Shown piece by piece: positions 18,872 to 27,229 of a stretch of 64,000 bases of DNA; within the stretch, counting starts at the first letter, position 1, and the number at the start of each line of letters is the position of its first letter. The position numbers and the translations under genes are program-made. This DNA is from a bacterium (GTDB taxonomy: Bacteria; Cyanobacteriota; Vampirovibrionia; Gastranaerophilales; Gastranaerophilaceae): positions 20,700 to 84,699 of the forward strand of contig JAFUEV010000007.1 of assembly GCA_017470245.1 (NCBI GenBank), in the 5' to 3' direction. The notes beneath the pieces are model-generated. The model was not told the DNA's origin. It ran no database searches and saw only the letters and a program-made list of their open reading frames with translations.

Positions 18872-19711
18872 TTATTTAGAACTATTTAAAAATTTAATTA
18901 TAAGTCTATTTGAAATACTTAAAGGAAGCCTTGAAAGCCATTCTGCAACAACCGCCTGATTACCTACATTATATGAAGGTTTTGGATTTTTACAATTGAT
19001 AACTTTTATAATTTTATCAACAACAAAGTAAGTTTCTATAGCATTTTCATTGTTTTCTAAAGCTTTTTTTTCGATGGAAAGCAATTGTTTTTCATATTTA
19101 TTCTTTGCTTCTTCACTTATATTTGTAAAATATTCTCTTGCCTTTTTAACAGACTTATTCCAAATAGGTGTTTTAACAGAAGATGGTTTTATTGAAATAA
19201 CTTTTATATTATCTTTATTTTCTAAAGCAAAAGAATTAAATAAGATATCCAATGCTCTTTTAGAAGCACAGTAAGGAGCAACAAAAGGAAATACACCTGA
19301 TGCTGCCATAGAACTTATATTAATAATTCTTGAATTATGTAACAACGGCATAAACTTTTGAACAACTGCAACTGCACCAAAAGTATTAACATCAAATTGT
19401 TCTTTTAATTTTTTTACATCTATCAATTCAACAGGCCCGCCAACGGCAATACCGGCATTGTTTATTAAAACATCTAATGATTTAGCATTTTTCATAACAA
19501 ACCAAAAGGCCTTTTCTATACTTGCTGCATTTGTTACATCAATATATACACCCTGAATATTTTCATTAAGATTTTCTATTTCTTCTTTGTCAATTTTACG
19601 TCTTATACCCGCAAAAACTTTATGACCTTCTTTTGCGAGTCTTATAGCAGTTTCTCTGCCAATTCCGGAGGAAGCTCCGGTTATAAATATAGTTAAATTT
19701 CTTTTTTCCAT
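18872..19711 (-). CDS. short-chain dehydrogenase/reductase
   Basis: A 279-residue NAD(P)-dependent oxidoreductase of the classical SDR family. Rossmann motif TGASSGIGRE lies near residue 12, the NNAG motif in DVLINNAGIAV, the catalytic Ser in ISSMAASG and the YxxxK pair in YCASKRALD. Substrate unknown; the C-terminal extension and R-rich cofactor loop (AGIRRK) suggest NADPH. AGGT precedes the ATG. It shares a 41-bp divergent promoter region with yraN and is followed by the mlaD-like gene, so a lipid-related substrate is possible but unproven. Confidence 0.88.
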   Translation of the reverse strand: MEKRNLTIFITGASSGIGRETAIRLAKEGHKVFAGIRRKIDKEEIENLNENIQGVYIDVTNAASIEKAFWFVMKNAKSLDVLINNAGIAVGGPVELIDVKKLKEQFDVNTFGAVAVVQKFMPLLHNSRIINISSMAASGVFPFVAPYCASKRALDILFNSFALENKDNIKVISIKPSSVKTPIWNKSVKKAREYFTNISEEAKNKYEKQLLSIEKKALENNENAIETYFVVDKIIKVINCKNPKPSYNVGNQAVVAEWLSRLPLSISNRLIIKFLNSSK

Positions 19712-19737
19712 AATACCTAATAATTATCACAAAATTT

Positions 19738-19746
19738 TGATATAAT
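19738..19746 (+). promoter_or_regulatory. extended -10 promoter TGATATAAT of yraN
   Basis: The sequence TGATATAAT (extended -10) ends seven bases before the yraN ATG at 19753. Transcription would then start at or next to the A of the start codon, so the mRNA would be leaderless. No convincing -35 or Shine-Dalgarno sequence is present. The same string with the following TCAAAT recurs at 53588. Confidence 0.55.
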
Positions 19747-19752
19747 CAAATC

Positions 19753-20118
19753 ATGAATTTAAAAGCGAATACAGATAAAGGCAAACAAGGTGAACTTATC
19801 GCACAAGAATACATAAAAAAGTGCGGTATGAAGATAATTGAATGCAATTGGCATTATTCTAAAAATGCTGAAATAGATATTATAGCAGAAGAAAAAGATA
19901 CACTGGTTTTTATTGAAGTAAAAACCAGACTATCACTAAATTTCGGGCATCCTTTTGAAGCAATAACTCAGGAAAAAATAAATAAAATAAATACGGCAAT
20001 TCTTGCATACTTAAAGCAATGCGATAAGACATACAAAAATTACCGTTTCGACGGAATAGCAATAATAGGATTACAAAATCCGAAAATTGAATATTTAAAA
20101 GATATCGGTCAATTTTAG
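19753..20118 (+). CDS. yraN: YraN/UPF0102-family endonuclease-like protein
   Basis: A 121-residue protein with the UPF0102 pattern: GKQGELIAQEYIKKCGM, NAEIDIIAEEKDTLVFIEVK and TRLSLNFGHPFEAI. The E...EID...EVK arrangement is that of a restriction-endonuclease-like (PD-(D/E)xK) fold, implying metal-dependent DNA cleavage or repair, although the biological role is unsettled. It converges with surE, one base apart. The promoter -10 box is almost at the start codon. Confidence 0.9.
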   Translation: MNLKANTDKGKQGELIAQEYIKKCGMKIIECNWHYSKNAEIDIIAEEKDTLVFIEVKTRLSLNFGHPFEAITQEKINKINTAILAYLKQCDKTYKNYRFDGIAIIGLQNPKIEYLKDIGQF

Positions 20119-20119
20119 A

Positions 20120-20911
20120 CTAAAGCCAATTTGATATATCTTCTTTACAAAGTGCTTTTTCTAATTCAGGCATAACGGAAGAGAGTGTCATTTCAAAAGT
20201 TATTGGAGTAACCGATACTTTATTCCATCTTAAAGCATTCAAATCGGAATCATCATTTTCACATTGTTTAATAAGCTCGCCTGCCATCCAGTAATATACT
20301 TTACCTCTGGGGTCAACACGTTTATCATATTCATCCGTAAACATTTTTCCGCCAAGTCTTGTAATGGCAATTCCTGCAAGTTCTTCAAGCATTAATCCCG
20401 GAACATTAATATTTAATATAGATTTAGGCGGGAAATTAAAATCTTTAACTTTATGCAAAAATTTAGACATAAAAACAGCAACATTTTTAAATAATTCAGG
20501 TTCAGAAGTCATACTTGCAAGAGAAACAGCAATCGCAGGATACCCCATCATGGCACCTTCCATTGCACAACTTACCGTTCCCGAATACAAAATATCAGAC
20601 CCTAAATTAGGCCCATGGTTAATACCTGATATAATCAAATCAGGTTTTTCATCTTCACTTAATATTGCATTTATACCTATCTTAACGCAGTCACCCGGAG
20701 TACCACTTGTTATCCATATTCTTTTAGCACCAAATTTGGATTCCAATTCTTCAACTCTTATTGGCGTATGTAATGTTAAAGAATGCCCTGCAGCACTTCT
20801 TTCTCTATCAGGTGCAACAACATATACTTCATGTTCTTTACTCAATTCCAATGTTAAGGCTTTTATACCTTCAGCCATAACTCCATCATCATTAGATAAC
20901 AATATTTTCAT
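20120..20911 (-). CDS. surE: 5'/3'-nucleotidase SurE
   Basis: A 263-residue phosphatase that removes phosphate from nucleoside monophosphates and short polyphosphates. The N-terminal ILLSNDDGVMAEGI carries the metal-binding Asp pair. VVAPDRERSAAGHSLTL, SGTPGDCVKIG and IISGINHGPNLGSDILYSGT follow in family order. AAGGGG precedes the ATG at 20911. It lies 53 bp after aroB on the same strand and could be read through from the shikimate operon. Confidence 0.95.
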   Translation of the reverse strand: MKILLSNDDGVMAEGIKALTLELSKEHEVYVVAPDRERSAAGHSLTLHTPIRVEELESKFGAKRIWITSGTPGDCVKIGINAILSEDEKPDLIISGINHGPNLGSDILYSGTVSCAMEGAMMGYPAIAVSLASMTSEPELFKNVAVFMSKFLHKVKDFNFPPKSILNINVPGLMLEELAGIAITRLGGKMFTDEYDKRVDPRGKVYYWMAGELIKQCENDDSDLNALRWNKVSVTPITFEMTLSSVMPELEKALCKEDISNWL

Positions 20912-20964
20912 ATAAACCCCTTTGCTGCTCGCTCTGACACTTTATTGCATTTACATGCTCTTAT

Positions 20965-22053
20965 TTATTTAATACCCTTTAGTATAAGATTTTTATCAAT
21001 ATTATGTTCAATACTCACTTTAAAATTATCGTTAGGCATTACAAAATTTATATTACTGTCTGAAACTTTTTTATCAGATTTCATTAATGAATAAAATTTT
21101 TCTTTATCAACTGAAAAATCAACATCTGTAATTAGCCCATATTGATTAATCAGCTCTATTGCAGAATTATAGTAATCTATAGATATTTTATTTAGTTCTT
21201 TTGCAATGCAGAAAATATATTTCATTCCTATAGAAACGGCTTCCCCATGAGTATATTTTTTATACTCGGTTATACTTTCAATAGCATGAGCATAAGTATG
21301 TCCAAAGTTTAATATAGCTCTTAAACCTTTTTCTTTCTCATCCTGATTAACAACCGCACTTTTTAATGAACAACAAATTTTGATTAACTCTTTTATAGTA
21401 CTTTTATCTTTTTTAAAAACTAATTCTCTATTTCTTTTCAAAAAATTATAAAATTCAAACTTTTCTTGAGCATTACAAGAATTTTCAATAAACGAATATT
21501 TTATAACTTCACTTAATCCTGTTTTAAACTGCCTTTCATCGAGAGTTTCAAGAGTATCAACATCAGCAAGGACAAGTTTAGGCTGATAAAAAGCACCTAT
21601 CATATTTTTACCTAATTTATGATTAACCGCTACTTTACCTCCAACGGAAGAATCGACCTGAGCTAAAAGGGTTGTGGGTATTTGTATAAAATCAATACCT
21701 CTTTGATAAATAGCAGCAGCAAAACCGGCCATATCGCCTATAACTCCGCCACCTAATGCAATAATTGCATCTTTGCGTTCCATTTTGATTTCTAATGCTT
21801 TATCCAGAATTTTATTTAAAATCTCAACATTTTTATATTCTTCACCATCAGGAAGAACAATAAAATCAACATTGTCTTTTTCTAATTTTTTTCCATACAA
21901 AGGAAATACCGTGCTATTAGTAACAACCAAAAATTTATTTGCTTTTGTATATTTTGTTATATAGTCATAAGCTTTATCAAGTATACCTTTTTCAATAACA
22001 ATAGGATATGAACTTTCTTTTTGAGAATTAATTTTTACGTTAACAATAGTCAT
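20965..22053 (-). CDS. aroB: 3-dehydroquinate synthase
   Basis: Second step of the shikimate pathway: converts DAHP to 3-dehydroquinate using NAD and a divalent metal. 362 residues with PDGEEYKN, the NAD-binding GGGVIGDMAGFAAA, IPTTLLAQVDSSVGGKVAVN, and metal-site elements LNFGHTYAHAIE and HGEAVSIGM. The start overlaps the end of aroK by 14 bp, with GGAG inside aroK, so the two are translationally coupled. Third gene of aroC-aroK-aroB. Confidence 0.97.
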   Translation of the reverse strand: MTIVNVKINSQKESSYPIVIEKGILDKAYDYITKYTKANKFLVVTNSTVFPLYGKKLEKDNVDFIVLPDGEEYKNVEILNKILDKALEIKMERKDAIIALGGGVIGDMAGFAAAIYQRGIDFIQIPTTLLAQVDSSVGGKVAVNHKLGKNMIGAFYQPKLVLADVDTLETLDERQFKTGLSEVIKYSFIENSCNAQEKFEFYNFLKRNRELVFKKDKSTIKELIKICCSLKSAVVNQDEKEKGLRAILNFGHTYAHAIESITEYKKYTHGEAVSIGMKYIFCIAKELNKISIDYYNSAIELINQYGLITDVDFSVDKEKFYSLMKSDKKVSDSNINFVMPNDNFKVSIEHNIDKNLILKGIK

Positions 22054-22549
22054 TTATTTTCTCCGTTATCTCTTTTACAACCATTTGCGGAGTTTTGTTA
22101 TCTGTTTCAATTATATAGTGTGCAAGTTCATAACGGCAACTTCTTTCATTTAAAAGATTGATAATTTTTTCACGAACTTCATCACAATTTAATAGCGGTC
22201 GCTCTTTATTATTTTTAACTCTCTCATATAAAATATCAGCACTTGCTTTTAAATATACAACTTTTGATTTTTCTTTAAGTAAAGACAAATTAATATCTGA
22301 TTTTATAATTCCGCCGCCTGTAGATATTATTTGATTGTCATTATTTAAAGTATTTTTTAAAATATCTGTTTCAATCTTTCTAAAATATGATTCTCCATAC
22401 TTTTCAAAAATTTCATTTATTGTTATGCCTTCTTGTTGAACAATCATTTTATCCGTATCAACAAATGCATAAATACCAAAACTTTCAGACAATAACTTGC
22501 CTACGGTTGTTTTTCCGGCACCCATCATTCCAATTAATGAAATATTCAT
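22040..22549 (-). CDS. aroK: shikimate kinase
   Basis: Phosphorylates shikimate with ATP. The 169-residue protein has the P-loop GMMGAGKTTVGKLL at the N-terminus, the DTD shikimate-binding motif in FVDTDKMI, FRKIE, STGGGI, and the lid Arg region NKERPLLNC. AAAGGT lies at the end of aroC, 3 bp upstream. It overlaps aroB by 14 bp. Confidence 0.96.
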   Translation of the reverse strand: MNISLIGMMGAGKTTVGKLLSESFGIYAFVDTDKMIVQQEGITINEIFEKYGESYFRKIETDILKNTLNNDNQIISTGGGIIKSDINLSLLKEKSKVVYLKASADILYERVKNNKERPLLNCDEVREKIINLLNERSCRYELAHYIIETDNKTPQMVVKEITEKINDYC

Positions 22550-22552
22550 AGA

Positions 22553-23731
22553 TTACCTTTCGGAAATTCTTTTGATGTAATTATCATAATTAGTTTTCAT
22601 TTCAGAATAACTGTCATGAGAGAATTTTTCGAGCATTGCATCAGCAAGTACGATAGCAACCATAGATTCTGCAATAACAGCACATGCTGCAACAGCACAA
22701 GTATCAGAACGTTCAAAATGAGCTTGAACGGCTTCTTTTGAATCAATAGCAACAGAATTTAACGGTTTTAGCATTGTAGGAATAGCTTTCATTGAAGCAG
22801 AAACAACAATATCTTCACCGTTTGTCATACCGCCTTCAATACCGCCTGCGTTGTTAGTTTTCCTTGTATATTTTCCATTCTCACAGAAAAGTTCATCATG
22901 AAATTCAGAACCTTTTAATTCTGCGCACAATGAACCGGAACCTATTTCAACTGATTTGACAGCCTGTATACTCATAATAGCTTGTGCTATTTGTCCATCT
23001 ATTTTTCTATCCCAATGAACAAATGAACCTAAACCAACAGGCACATTTTTAAATATAACTTTAAAACTACCGCCCAAAGTATCACCTTCTGATTTAGCAT
23101 CATCAATTGCTTTTTTCATAGCATTATAGGTTTCATTATCACAAGTTCTCAAATCAGAATTTTCAATATTATCCTTAAATTCAAACAGATTTGAAGGTAA
23201 ACTTGCTTTTACATTACCAATTTGAGAAACTACAGAAATTCCTTCAATTCCAAACTGTTTCAATATAGATTTTGCAATTGCACCAACAGCGACACGAGTT
23301 GTTGTTTCCCGTGCACTGGAACGTTCAAGAACATTTCTTATATCAAAATGATTATATTTTAATGCTCCTGCAAAATCTGCATGCCCGGGACGTACGTTTT
23401 TTATAAATTTAGAATTTATTAAATTAATATTTTCAGATGTTTGTTCAACTTTTTCAGTATTCATTGGGATAACCCAATTTTCCCAATCTTTATTTTCAAT
23501 TTGCAAACATATTGGAGCACCTGTCGATACACCGTGTCTAACACCTGACAGAATAACTGCTTTATCTTTTTCAATAAGCATTCTTCCGCCTCTTCCATAA
23601 CCGACCTGTCTGCGTGTCAATTCATTATTGATATAATCAATATCTATATTTATACCTGAAGGGACGCCTTCTATTATCGCATTCAAGCACTTACCGTGGG
23701 ATTCACCTGATGTTAAAAATCTGAATATCAT
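22553..23731 (-). CDS. aroC: chorismate synthase
   Basis: Makes chorismate from EPSP using reduced flavin. The 392-residue protein opens with the signature TSGESHGKCLNAIIEGVPSG, then RRQVGYGRGGRM and GVRHGVSTGAP, the RSSARETTTRVAVGA block, and a late ERSDTCAVAACAV. AAAAGGT precedes the ATG. First gene of the compact operon aroC-aroK-aroB. Upstream 23732-23935 shows no gene, only AT-rich sequence. Confidence 0.97.
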   Translation of the reverse strand: MIFRFLTSGESHGKCLNAIIEGVPSGINIDIDYINNELTRRQVGYGRGGRMLIEKDKAVILSGVRHGVSTGAPICLQIENKDWENWVIPMNTEKVEQTSENINLINSKFIKNVRPGHADFAGALKYNHFDIRNVLERSSARETTTRVAVGAIAKSILKQFGIEGISVVSQIGNVKASLPSNLFEFKDNIENSDLRTCDNETYNAMKKAIDDAKSEGDTLGGSFKVIFKNVPVGLGSFVHWDRKIDGQIAQAIMSIQAVKSVEIGSGSLCAELKGSEFHDELFCENGKYTRKTNNAGGIEGGMTNGEDIVVSASMKAIPTMLKPLNSVAIDSKEAVQAHFERSDTCAVAACAVIAESMVAIVLADAMLEKFSHDSYSEMKTNYDNYIKRISER

Positions 23732-23935
23732 AAATTACCTTTTCTATGTAATTATTATAACAAAATTTTCTAAACAAAATATATAAAATTCATTTTATAA
23801 AAAATAGAATGTAAACAAAAAATTTAAGCATGAGCACATGCCTGTAACATATTGAAATCTGCTATAGATATAGCAATTGAGCTCTATTTAAGAATCTGAT
23901 TGCACATGACATTGTCAAGTAAAAAAAGTGTAATT

Positions 23936-24228
23936 TTGACAAATATTTCAATATTAACGATTGTAAAATTTAATTTAAACACATTTTTCAAGGCAAAAGA
24001 CATTTGTAAAAAATCATTAAAAAATATTTCCTTGTAAGTAGTGTGTTGAAGTTTTACTATTTAAACACAAAGCAAAAAGCAGCTATTGGAAGGAGTGATG
24101 GCAGAGCTTTCTTTTGGGAAAGAGTGAGAAAATCAAAGGGGATTTTTAAGGTTAGAAACTATTAAAAAAAGAATTTAATCGAGCGAGATTGGGGATTTAT
24201 TAAAAGTTCTGTTAACAGAACTTTTTTT
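23936..24228 (+). ncRNA. putative structured leader or small RNA upstream of deoB
   Basis: A 550-bp gap without a convincing gene. A TTGACA at 23936 could be a -35, but the -10 is weak. The 24082-24228 segment is visibly richer in G than its surroundings and folds into local hairpins: GCTATT/GATGGC (24082-24102), CTTTC/GAAAG (24107-24122) and AAAATC/GATTTT (about 24129-24146), then a terminator. CAGAGCTTT (24102-24110) can pair with the terminator 5' arm AAAGTTCTG (24203-24211), a possible antiterminator. It matches no riboswitch class I could recall. It could also be an independent small RNA, because TATACT at 24251 might serve as a separate deoB -10. Confidence 0.45.
24202..24228 (+). terminator. 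intrinsic terminator in front of deoB
   Basis: Stem AAAAGTTCTG / CAGAACTTTT with a TTAA loop and seven or more T. It ends 54 bp before the deoB start codon, so it either ends a small RNA or attenuates deoB. Confidence 0.85.
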
Positions 24229-24281
24229 ATGCAAAAAAACGGAAATGTATTATACTAATTGAGTAGAATAGGAGTTTTTAT

Positions 24282-25460
24282 ATGAAAAGAGCAATTGTAA
24301 TTGTTATAGATTCAATGGGTATAGGAGCTATGCCTGATTGTAAAGAATACGGAGATATTCCGGAATGTAATACATTATGTAACGTCGCAAAATCCGTAAA
24401 TGGGTTACATGCACCTAATTTTTATAAATTAGGTCTCGGTAATTTGGCTGATGTTCAAGGAATAGCCAAAAATCCAACACCAATTGCTCAATATGGAATA
24501 ATGAAAGAAAAATCAAAAGGTAAAGATACAACAACAGGTCACTGGGAAATGATGGGATTAATTCTTGATAAACCTTTTAAAGTATACCCGAAAGGATTTC
24601 CTGCAGAGTTAATAGAAAAATTTGTAAAAGAAACAAATTGTGGAGGTATATTAGCAAACTACCCTGCATCAGGGACTAAAGTCATTGAAGATTTTCACGA
24701 AGAACACGCCAAAACTAAATTTCCGATTATATATACCAGTGCAGATAGTGTATTCCAAATAGCTGCTGATGTTGATGTGATTCCGCTTGACACTTTATAC
24801 AAATATTGTGAAATTGCTCGAAGCATATTAACTGATGAATACAATGTATCAAGAGTTATAGCAAGACCCTATCATCTGGTAGACGGCAAACCTGTTAGAA
24901 TAGGTGCAAAAAGACGTGACTATTCAGTTGAACCGTTTACGGATTCTACTTGCGATATAATAATAAAAAACAACGGTTCCGTTTTAGGAATAGGGAAAAT
25001 CGAAGATATTTTTGTCGGTAAAGGCATTTCTCATGCTATACACACTGGCGGAAATACAGAAGGACTTGAAATTACTCTTAAAGCAATCAAAAATGAGCTT
25101 CCGTTAAACAACTTAAAAACAACAAAATATAATATTGATAAATATGACAAACAATTTATATTTACAAATCTGGTAGATACAGATATGTTATACGGCCACA
25201 GAAATGATTTTAGAGGATATGCAAAAGCAATAGAAGAAATAGATACATATTTACCCAAAATCATAGCAGCTATGACAGAAGATGATTTATTAATCATAAC
25301 AGCTGACCATGGTTGTGACCCAACTGTTCCGGGTACTGATCACACAAGAGAACAAGTTCCGTTAATAATTTATTCAAAAAATATAAAAGGCGGAATGTTA
25401 CCTGAAATAAATACATTCAGTTATATATCTGACAGAATTTTAGATTGGTTTAATATATAA
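24282..25460 (+). CDS. deoB: phosphopentomutase
   Basis: Interconverts (deoxy)ribose-1-phosphate and -5-phosphate in nucleoside salvage. The 392-residue protein has the alkaline-phosphatase-superfamily metal site: N-terminal VIDSMGIGAMPD, the TTTGHWEMMG phosphate-acceptor loop, NLVDTDMLYGHRND, and C-terminal ITADHGCDPTVPGTDHTRE. AGGAG precedes the ATG. It stands alone rather than in a deo operon. A structured leader lies upstream, and a DtxR-like operator sequence starts right at its stop codon. Confidence 0.97.
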   Translation: MKRAIVIVIDSMGIGAMPDCKEYGDIPECNTLCNVAKSVNGLHAPNFYKLGLGNLADVQGIAKNPTPIAQYGIMKEKSKGKDTTTGHWEMMGLILDKPFKVYPKGFPAELIEKFVKETNCGGILANYPASGTKVIEDFHEEHAKTKFPIIYTSADSVFQIAADVDVIPLDTLYKYCEIARSILTDEYNVSRVIARPYHLVDGKPVRIGAKRRDYSVEPFTDSTCDIIIKNNGSVLGIGKIEDIFVGKGISHAIHTGGNTEGLEITLKAIKNELPLNNLKTTKYNIDKYDKQFIFTNLVDTDMLYGHRNDFRGYAKAIEEIDTYLPKIIAAMTEDDLLIITADHGCDPTVPGTDHTREQVPLIIYSKNIKGGMLPEINTFSYISDRILDWFNI

Positions 25461-25484
25461 CATATTTTATTCGGTATACCTAAA
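25461..25484. promoter_or_regulatory. putative DtxR-family operator, inverted copy of 27757-27780
   Basis: This 24-nt sequence is identical to the reverse complement of 27757-27780, which sits at the start of the DtxR-type gene. The core GGTATACC is a perfect palindrome inside an imperfect one (TTxGGTATACCxAA). It begins immediately after the deoB stop codon and about 37 bp upstream of the TTGACA at 25521. The likely reading is an operator bound by the neighbouring regulator. Confidence 0.55.
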
Positions 25485-25520
25485 CATATTTTTATTATTA
25501 AGTTTTTATACAGATACCCA

Positions 25521-25549
25521 TTGACAATTTAATTTGTTTCTGTTTTTAT
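25521..25549 (+). promoter_or_regulatory. putative promoter of the attenuated leader
   Basis: TTGACA at 25521-25526, a 17-bp spacer, and TTTTAT at 25544-25549. A perfect inverted repeat TTTGTT-ATG-AACAAA (25550-25564) overlaps the expected start point and could be a second operator. Transcription from here would give a leader of about 140 nt ending in the terminator at 25659-25694. Confidence 0.5.
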
Positions 25550-25594
25550 TTTGTTATGAACAAATTAGCTTACCAAAATTCAATCTTTTGTTGT

Positions 25595-25689
25595 TGCAAG
25601 TACTTAAACAAGGACTTGCAGCTTCTCTGATATTTTAAAAGCTATAATACAATGATTCAAGTTCTTGTTTTTTATTGAAACAAGAACTT
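25595..25689 (+). promoter_or_regulatory. transcription attenuator with three mutually exclusive helices
   Basis: Helix A pairs TGCAAGT (25595-25601) with ACTTGCA (25614-25620). Helix B pairs AAACAAGGACTTG (25606-25618) with CAAGTTCTTGTTT (25658-25670), 13 bp with one G-U. Helix C is the terminator, 25659-25670 with 25678-25689. A conflicts with B, and B conflicts with C, the standard logic of anti-antiterminator, antiterminator and terminator. The upstream strand copies the terminator 3' arm with one A-to-G change that keeps pairing. The ligand or signal is unknown. Confidence 0.65.
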
Positions 25690-25694
25690 TTTTT
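25659..25694 (+). terminator. terminator 14 bp before the start of the 25709 gene
   Basis: 12-bp perfect stem AAGTTCTTGTTT / AAACAAGAACTT with a 7-nt loop and a run of seven T. Only 14 bases separate it from the ATG at 25709, which leaves no room for a further promoter. Expression must therefore pass through it. Confidence 0.88.
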
Positions 25695-25708
25695 ATGGAG
25701 AAAAGGAA

Positions 25709-27229
25709 ATGAAAATCACTAACGAAACAAACAAAATCAATTTTAAAAACAACGGTATGTCTACGCTAAGCAGCGCTTTATACACACTTGGTAACAATGA
25801 TATGTTAAATGCATCAGCAATAGATGTTTTTGCCATGGATACGCCAAGAACTATTGTAGAATTTAAAAACAGAGGTAAAAATGCAGGTATAGAAATGGCA
25901 TTTAGAGAATATACAGGAACTTTTATCGCCGAATTTTCAGCCGCAGTTTTTGCACTTTTAACATCTAAAATAGTTTCAAAATTTTATAAACCAAATATAA
26001 AAGTCAATTCGGATTCTTGGGCAACTAATAACGCACTGGACACTTTTAATGATATTTTTCAAAAATCGGATAAAACGCCAAAAGATTTTGTAAAACGTTC
26101 AATAGAATCAATAAGAGGATTAAAAGGGAAAAAAACGCAGACATTAGCATCTGCGCCAAAAGAAAAACTCGAACCAATAATTGATGAATTAACGGAAGTA
26201 ATTACAACCGTAAAAGATAAAAAGGCAGTAAAGAGTATTACGGAAGGTGTAAAAGATAAAATAATTGAAGTTCTTGGGGCTGATAATAACATAACAGTTG
26301 CATCAGGAAATAAAGAGGTTACGGCAAATCTTTCTCATACATTAAGAGACATAACTGACCTTGGAAAAAATGTATTTTTTTCTGCAACAAAGCAAAACAG
26401 CGAAGAAGTTATATCTAAACTAAAGACACTAAACAAATCACGAATAATGTTTGCAATTCCGGCTTCTATGGCACTTGCAATTACAAATCAATATATAAAC
26501 CGTCAACTAACAAAAAAAAGAACAGGTATAGATAATTTTGTAGGCGAAAACAACTATGAACAAAATGTAAAAAATAAGAATGAGAAGAAAAGTCAAAAAG
26601 GATTATTAGCGAAAAAAGCTTTATCTGCAGGTGTTTTTCTAACAATGCTTACAAAAGTAATGGGCGTAAAAAAGCCTTCGGACTTTGTTAATAAATTAGA
26701 ATTTGACGGACCTGCAACAAGTGGTAATGCGATTAAAACTGTATATGGAACATTAATTCTCGGCAGAATCTTTGCATCTAAAGATACAACTGAATTAAGA
26801 GAAACGACAATAAGAGATTATTTGGGATTTTTAAGCTGGCTTGTACTTGGAGGATTTGTAGCAAAAGGAGTAGGTCAAGCTTTAGACCCCAAACAACAAG
26901 AGTTATTTAACATTAAAAAAGCAGGTAAAGGTATAAAGCATTGGCTAACAGATGTTTCATTAAAATCACAAAAAGAAATTATTGCTCAAGGCGGAAATAT
27001 TAAAAAGAATCTTGCTAAACTTAATTTGGCACAACTTTCCGGTATTGCATACAGTGCAGTAATGCTTGGTATTTTACTTCCAAAACTTAATATAGCTATG
27101 ACAAAACGTAAAGGAAAAAAAGAAGATACAAAAAATGAATTAATTTTAAATAACTCATTTTTAGCAAAATACACTTTTGATAATTTTGAAGAAGAAATAA
27201 AGAATACAAAAGCGAATACAGCCGGCTAA
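25709..27229 (+). CDS. unknown tagged membrane protein under attenuator control
   Basis: A 506-residue protein of no recognised family. It starts MKITNETNKINFKNNGMSTL, a polar beginning resembling other tagged proteins here. Hydrophobic segments appear at about residues 70-88 (FIAEFSAAVFALLTS), 248-262 (IMFAIPASMALAI), 302-316, 340-354, 372-390 (YLGFLSWLVLGGFVAKG) and 445-462 (LSGIAYSAVMLGILLP). Lys-rich stretches lie between them, notably about 285-300 and near the C-terminus. It looks like an integral membrane protein with a cytoplasmic or periplasmic helical domain at about 100-240. AAAGG precedes the ATG. Its stop overlaps that of the convergent DtxR gene. Control by the upstream attenuator and possibly by DtxR is inferred. 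Confidence 0.75.
   Translation: MKITNETNKINFKNNGMSTLSSALYTLGNNDMLNASAIDVFAMDTPRTIVEFKNRGKNAGIEMAFREYTGTFIAEFSAAVFALLTSKIVSKFYKPNIKVNSDSWATNNALDTFNDIFQKSDKTPKDFVKRSIESIRGLKGKKTQTLASAPKEKLEPIIDELTEVITTVKDKKAVKSITEGVKDKIIEVLGADNNITVASGNKEVTANLSHTLRDITDLGKNVFFSATKQNSEEVISKLKTLNKSRIMFAIPASMALAITNQYINRQLTKKRTGIDNFVGENNYEQNVKNKNEKKSQKGLLAKKALSAGVFLTMLTKVMGVKKPSDFVNKLEFDGPATSGNAIKTVYGTLILGRIFASKDTTELRETTIRDYLGFLSWLVLGGFVAKGVGQALDPKQQELFNIKKAGKGIKHWLTDVSLKSQKEIIAQGGNIKKNLAKLNLAQLSGIAYSAVMLGILLPKLNIAMTKRKGKKEDTKNELILNNSFLAKYTFDNFEEEIKNTKANTAG

Noticed and set aside
24098..24127. Nine-codon ORF MAELSFGKE after GGAAGGAG in the deoB leader
   Set aside because: The Shine-Dalgarno sequence is only two bases from the ATG, the ORF is very short, and the same bases take part in predicted hairpins. 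The SFG resemblance to the N-terminal tag is probably chance.
24040..24175. Roughly 40-codon frame through the deoB leader (ending KSKGIFKVRNY)
   Set aside because: It would need a GTG or TTG start without a good ribosome-binding site, and no family is recognised. A structured RNA explains the G-rich stretch better.
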